Shown: positions 5,560-6,983 of the stretch, piece by piece
How positions within the stretch are numbered: position 1 is the stretch's first letter
Layout: each line of letters starts with the position of its first letter
Origin: an uncultured Campylobacter sp.
GTDB taxonomy: Bacteria > Campylobacterota > Campylobacteria > Campylobacterales > Campylobacteraceae
Length of the DNA: 6,983 nucleotides
Assembly (NCBI RefSeq): GCF_938018035.1
Contig: NZ_CALIJF010000035.1
Span: 1-6,983 of the forward strand
Direction: 5' to 3'
The notes under the pieces: generated by a model
Told to the model about the DNA's origin: nothing
Database searches by the model: none
Seen by the model: the letters and a program-made list of their open reading frames with translations, nothing else
Made by a program: the position numbers and the translations under genes

Positions 5560-6831
5560 TCAAGGCGCGAAGTGGTGTGAGCTGCCGCGAAATTCCATCG
5601 AGCTTTGTGGCGTGCGCGGGCAAACCTCGGCGATGATATTGATCGAAACGCCCGTTTTAGCAGCAATCGCGTAGATTTTGGGCAAAAACTTCGGCGCGAA
5701 GCTGAACAAAATCTCGTACTCCTCGCCACTTTGCAACGCAGCCTCGCTAGGGCGGGCGATCCAGCGCGCACCCACGCCGCTAGCCTCCAGCAGGCGGGGT
5801 AAGTCCTGCGCAAGCCCATCGCTAATGTCCATCGCCGCGCTGATGAGCTTCGCCGCCTTGTAAAAAAACTTATCGCGTAAAACGGGCCTAACGAAGCGCG
5901 AATTCTTTGAAATTTTTGCGCGTAGATCCTCGCGCAAGCGATATGAGCCACTACCCGGCACAGGATTTTCGCCTGCAGAGCTTTGCGGCGCGGAATTTTC
6001 ACATGCGAAGCCTTGCGACGTAGGGCTCTTGCGATCGTCTCCGCTATGCGACACGGAATTTTGCGTCGAAGTTTCGGCATCCAAGCTCTGCGGCTCAGCG
6101 CGCACAAGCGAAATTTTATCGTCCAGACTTTGCGGCTCAAAGTCCAAAATTTGCATTGCCGAAGTTTCGGCATCCAAGCTCTGCGGCTCGGCGCGCGCAG
6201 GTAAAATTTTATCGTCCGAGCTTCGCACCTCATCGCCAGGATTTTGTGCCGCCGAAGCCTCAGTATTTAGACCCTGCAGCGCGGTGCTTGAGCTTTGTGC
6301 TGACGAAATTTTATCGTTTCGGTTTTGCGTCTGCGAGCTAGCGGGCGAAATTTCATCTCTTAAAAGCACCGCCAGATCGCGCCCGACGCCGCCCAACTCG
6401 CCCGTATGCGCGATGAGATCGCCCACGCGCGCGCCGCTGCGAAACACGGGGCGCTTGCACTTGCCGATCAGGCTCACGCTAAGCGCGATGCGATCCGAGC
6501 CGATCGTGTCGCCGCCGATGATCCGTATGCCCCACTTGCGCGCCGTTTCGCTCACGCCCGCGCACAGCTCGTCGATCTCGCGCGTGCCGATCTCGCGCGG
6601 CAGCGCAAGCCCCAGCAGGGCGTATTTGGCGCGCGCATTCGTCGCGATCATATCCGAGATGTTTACGAGCATCGCCTTTGCGCCGATCTCGCGCAGGCTC
6701 AGCCAGCCGCGGCGAAAGTGCACGCCCTCGACGAAAAGATCTTTGCAATACGCCCGCTCGCCGATTACGGCGCAATCATCGCCGTTAAACTTCGATCTAA
6801 ATTTATTAAAAATATACCGCTCCTTATCCAT
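5560..6831 (-). CDS. Thiamine-monophosphate kinase with a large low-complexity insertion
   Basis: ThiL phosphorylates thiamine monophosphate with ATP to give thiamine diphosphate, the last step of cofactor synthesis, in the cytoplasm. The 423-residue frame carries the family motifs: GDDCAV (17-22), the substrate loop DLFVEGVHFR (31-40), NISDMIA (57-63), IIGGDTIG (104-111), TGELGGVGRDLAVL (143-156), MDISDGLAQDL (334-344) and SGEEYEILF (368-376). Residues about 159-305 do not belong to the family: they are hydrophilic, rich in Ser, Ala, Gln, Asp and Glu, and contain repeated PQSLD blocks. Without them the protein would be about 277 residues, close to the normal length. The frame stays open and every core motif survives, so the enzyme is probably active with a disordered loop. 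The ATG follows GGAGGGAGC. In C. jejuni, as I recall, truD follows thiL; here a YkgB-like gene does. Confidence 0.93.
   Translation of the reverse strand: MDKERYIFNKFRSKFNGDDCAVIGERAYCKDLFVEGVHFRRGWLSLREIGAKAMLVNISDMIATNARAKYALLGLALPREIGTREIDELCAGVSETARKWGIRIIGGDTIGSDRIALSVSLIGKCKRPVFRSGARVGDLIAHTGELGGVGRDLAVLLRDEISPASSQTQNRNDKISSAQSSSTALQGLNTEASAAQNPGDEVRSSDDKILPARAEPQSLDAETSAMQILDFEPQSLDDKISLVRAEPQSLDAETSTQNSVSHSGDDRKSPTSQGFACENSAPQSSAGENPVPGSGSYRLREDLRAKISKNSRFVRPVLRDKFFYKAAKLISAAMDISDGLAQDLPRLLEASGVGARWIARPSEAALQSGEEYEILFSFAPKFLPKIYAIAAKTGVSINIIAEVCPRTPQSSMEFRGSSHHFAP
5917..6357 (-). repeat. Low-complexity in-frame insertion in thiL with internal repeats
   Basis: These bases encode ThiL residues 159-305. 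A 37-bp element (CGAAGTTTCGG...GCGCGC) occurs at 6067-6103 and 6160-6196, 93 bases (31 codons) apart with about two mismatches, and the similarity continues into AAATTTTATCGTCC. More worn copies of the same theme, A/T core AAATTTTATCG followed by a GC-rich CTTTGCGGCTC-like part, run through the tract. In the protein this gives PQSLDAETSAMQ, PQSLDDKISLV and PQSLDAETSTQN with a period of roughly 14-17 residues. Boundaries are estimated from where ThiL similarity stops and resumes (KNSRFVRPVLRDKF). Confidence 0.75.
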
Positions 6832-6881
6832 GCTCCCTCCGTTAAATTTAGCGTTATGCCGCAGCCGCGCGAAAGCTAAGA

Positions 6882-6899
6882 AGCCCGCATTTGCGGGCT
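6882..6899 (-). terminator. Terminator hairpin between the right-edge gene and thiL
   Basis: AGCCCGCA at 6882-6889 and TGCGGGCT at 6892-6899 form a perfect GC-rich stem; with a realistic loop of four bases it has seven pairs. On the minus strand it starts five bases after the stop of the right-edge gene and is followed by TCTTAGCTTTC. It probably terminates that gene, leaving thiL to be transcribed from its own or a read-through start. Confidence 0.65.
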
Positions 6900-6904
6900 C
6901 TTGT

Positions 6905-6982
6905 TTAAATTTCGTCGCGCACGCGCAGCAGGAGTTCTATACTCCGCTTTGCAAGATTATAGCGTAAATTTAGATTTTCGCC
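6905..6982 (-). CDS. C-terminal end of an unidentified gene, cut by the window edge
   Basis: A minus-strand frame open from the window edge ends at a TAA at 6905-6907. It encodes 25 residues, GENLNLRYNLAKRSIELL followed by LRVRDEI. The amphipathic leucine- and arginine-rich helix is typical of a protein C-terminus, and the terminator hairpin five bases past the stop supports a real gene end. The visible part is too short to name a family. The TATAAT on this strand at 6958-6963 lies inside the frame and is probably not a promoter. Confidence 0.55.
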   Translation of the reverse strand, partial: GENLNLRYNLAKRSIELLLRVRDEI

Positions 6983-6983
6983 G

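Noticed and set aside
5538..6233. Minus-strand open frame of 231 codons overlapping thiL in another frame
   Set aside because: It is Arg/Ala-rich, without motifs or a ribosome site, and arises because the repeat tract has few stops in any frame.
6905..6963. A small RNA starting after the minus-strand TATAAT at 6958-6963 and ending at the 6882-6899 hairpin
   Set aside because: The TATAAT lies inside an open frame that ends cleanly just before the hairpin, so the tail of a protein gene plus terminator is the simpler reading. It remains possible but unsupported.
6029..6967. Long plus-strand open frame of 312 codons opposite thiL
   Set aside because: It is an antisense shadow of thiL and its insert. 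Its translation is low-complexity Ser/Ala/Arg/Pro-rich with no family pattern, while the minus strand has all ThiL motifs.

Overview
The window looks like a chromosomal segment of a Campylobacterota bacterium, most likely a Campylobacter of the higher-GC oral type (C. gracilis/showae/rectus-like). This is inferred from the very frequent AAATTT/GAAATTC words between genes, the protein style, and an otherwise intermediate base composition. The species is a guess. Every gene I can support lies on the minus strand, so the segment reads from right to left.

From right to left: (1) the last 25 codons of an unidentified gene, with a terminator hairpin just after its stop; (2) thiL, thiamine-monophosphate kinase, with all core motifs present but split by about 145 residues of repetitive low-complexity sequence; (3) a short intergenic stretch of degenerate AAATTT-rich repeats; (4) a small YkgB-like (DUF417/DoxX-like) membrane protein; (5) about 400 bases of intergenic DNA with a possible terminator and a possible promoter; (6) an exported plant-type asparaginase/isoaspartyl peptidase with a very clear terminator; (7) a likely two-gene operon encoding a P-loop polynucleotide-kinase-like domain fused to a T4 Rnl1-type RNA ligase, then a calcineurin-like metallophosphoesterase; (8) a truncated second copy of the asparaginase 3' end; (9) about 765 bases without an intact gene, holding decayed reading-frame pieces and hairpins.

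The most interesting part is item 7. Kinase, ligase and phosphoesterase are the three activities needed to heal and seal broken RNA, and here they sit side by side in an arrangement (kinase-ligase fusion plus separate phosphoesterase) that differs from T4 Pnkp/Rnl1, from clostridial Pnkp and from fungal Trl1. The pair is flanked by directly repeated asparaginase 3' ends: an intact gene on one side and an 88% identical remnant on the other. This suggests the cassette was inserted or exchanged at the end of the asparaginase gene. A promoter-like site and a 12-bp perfect inverted repeat lie just upstream of the cassette.
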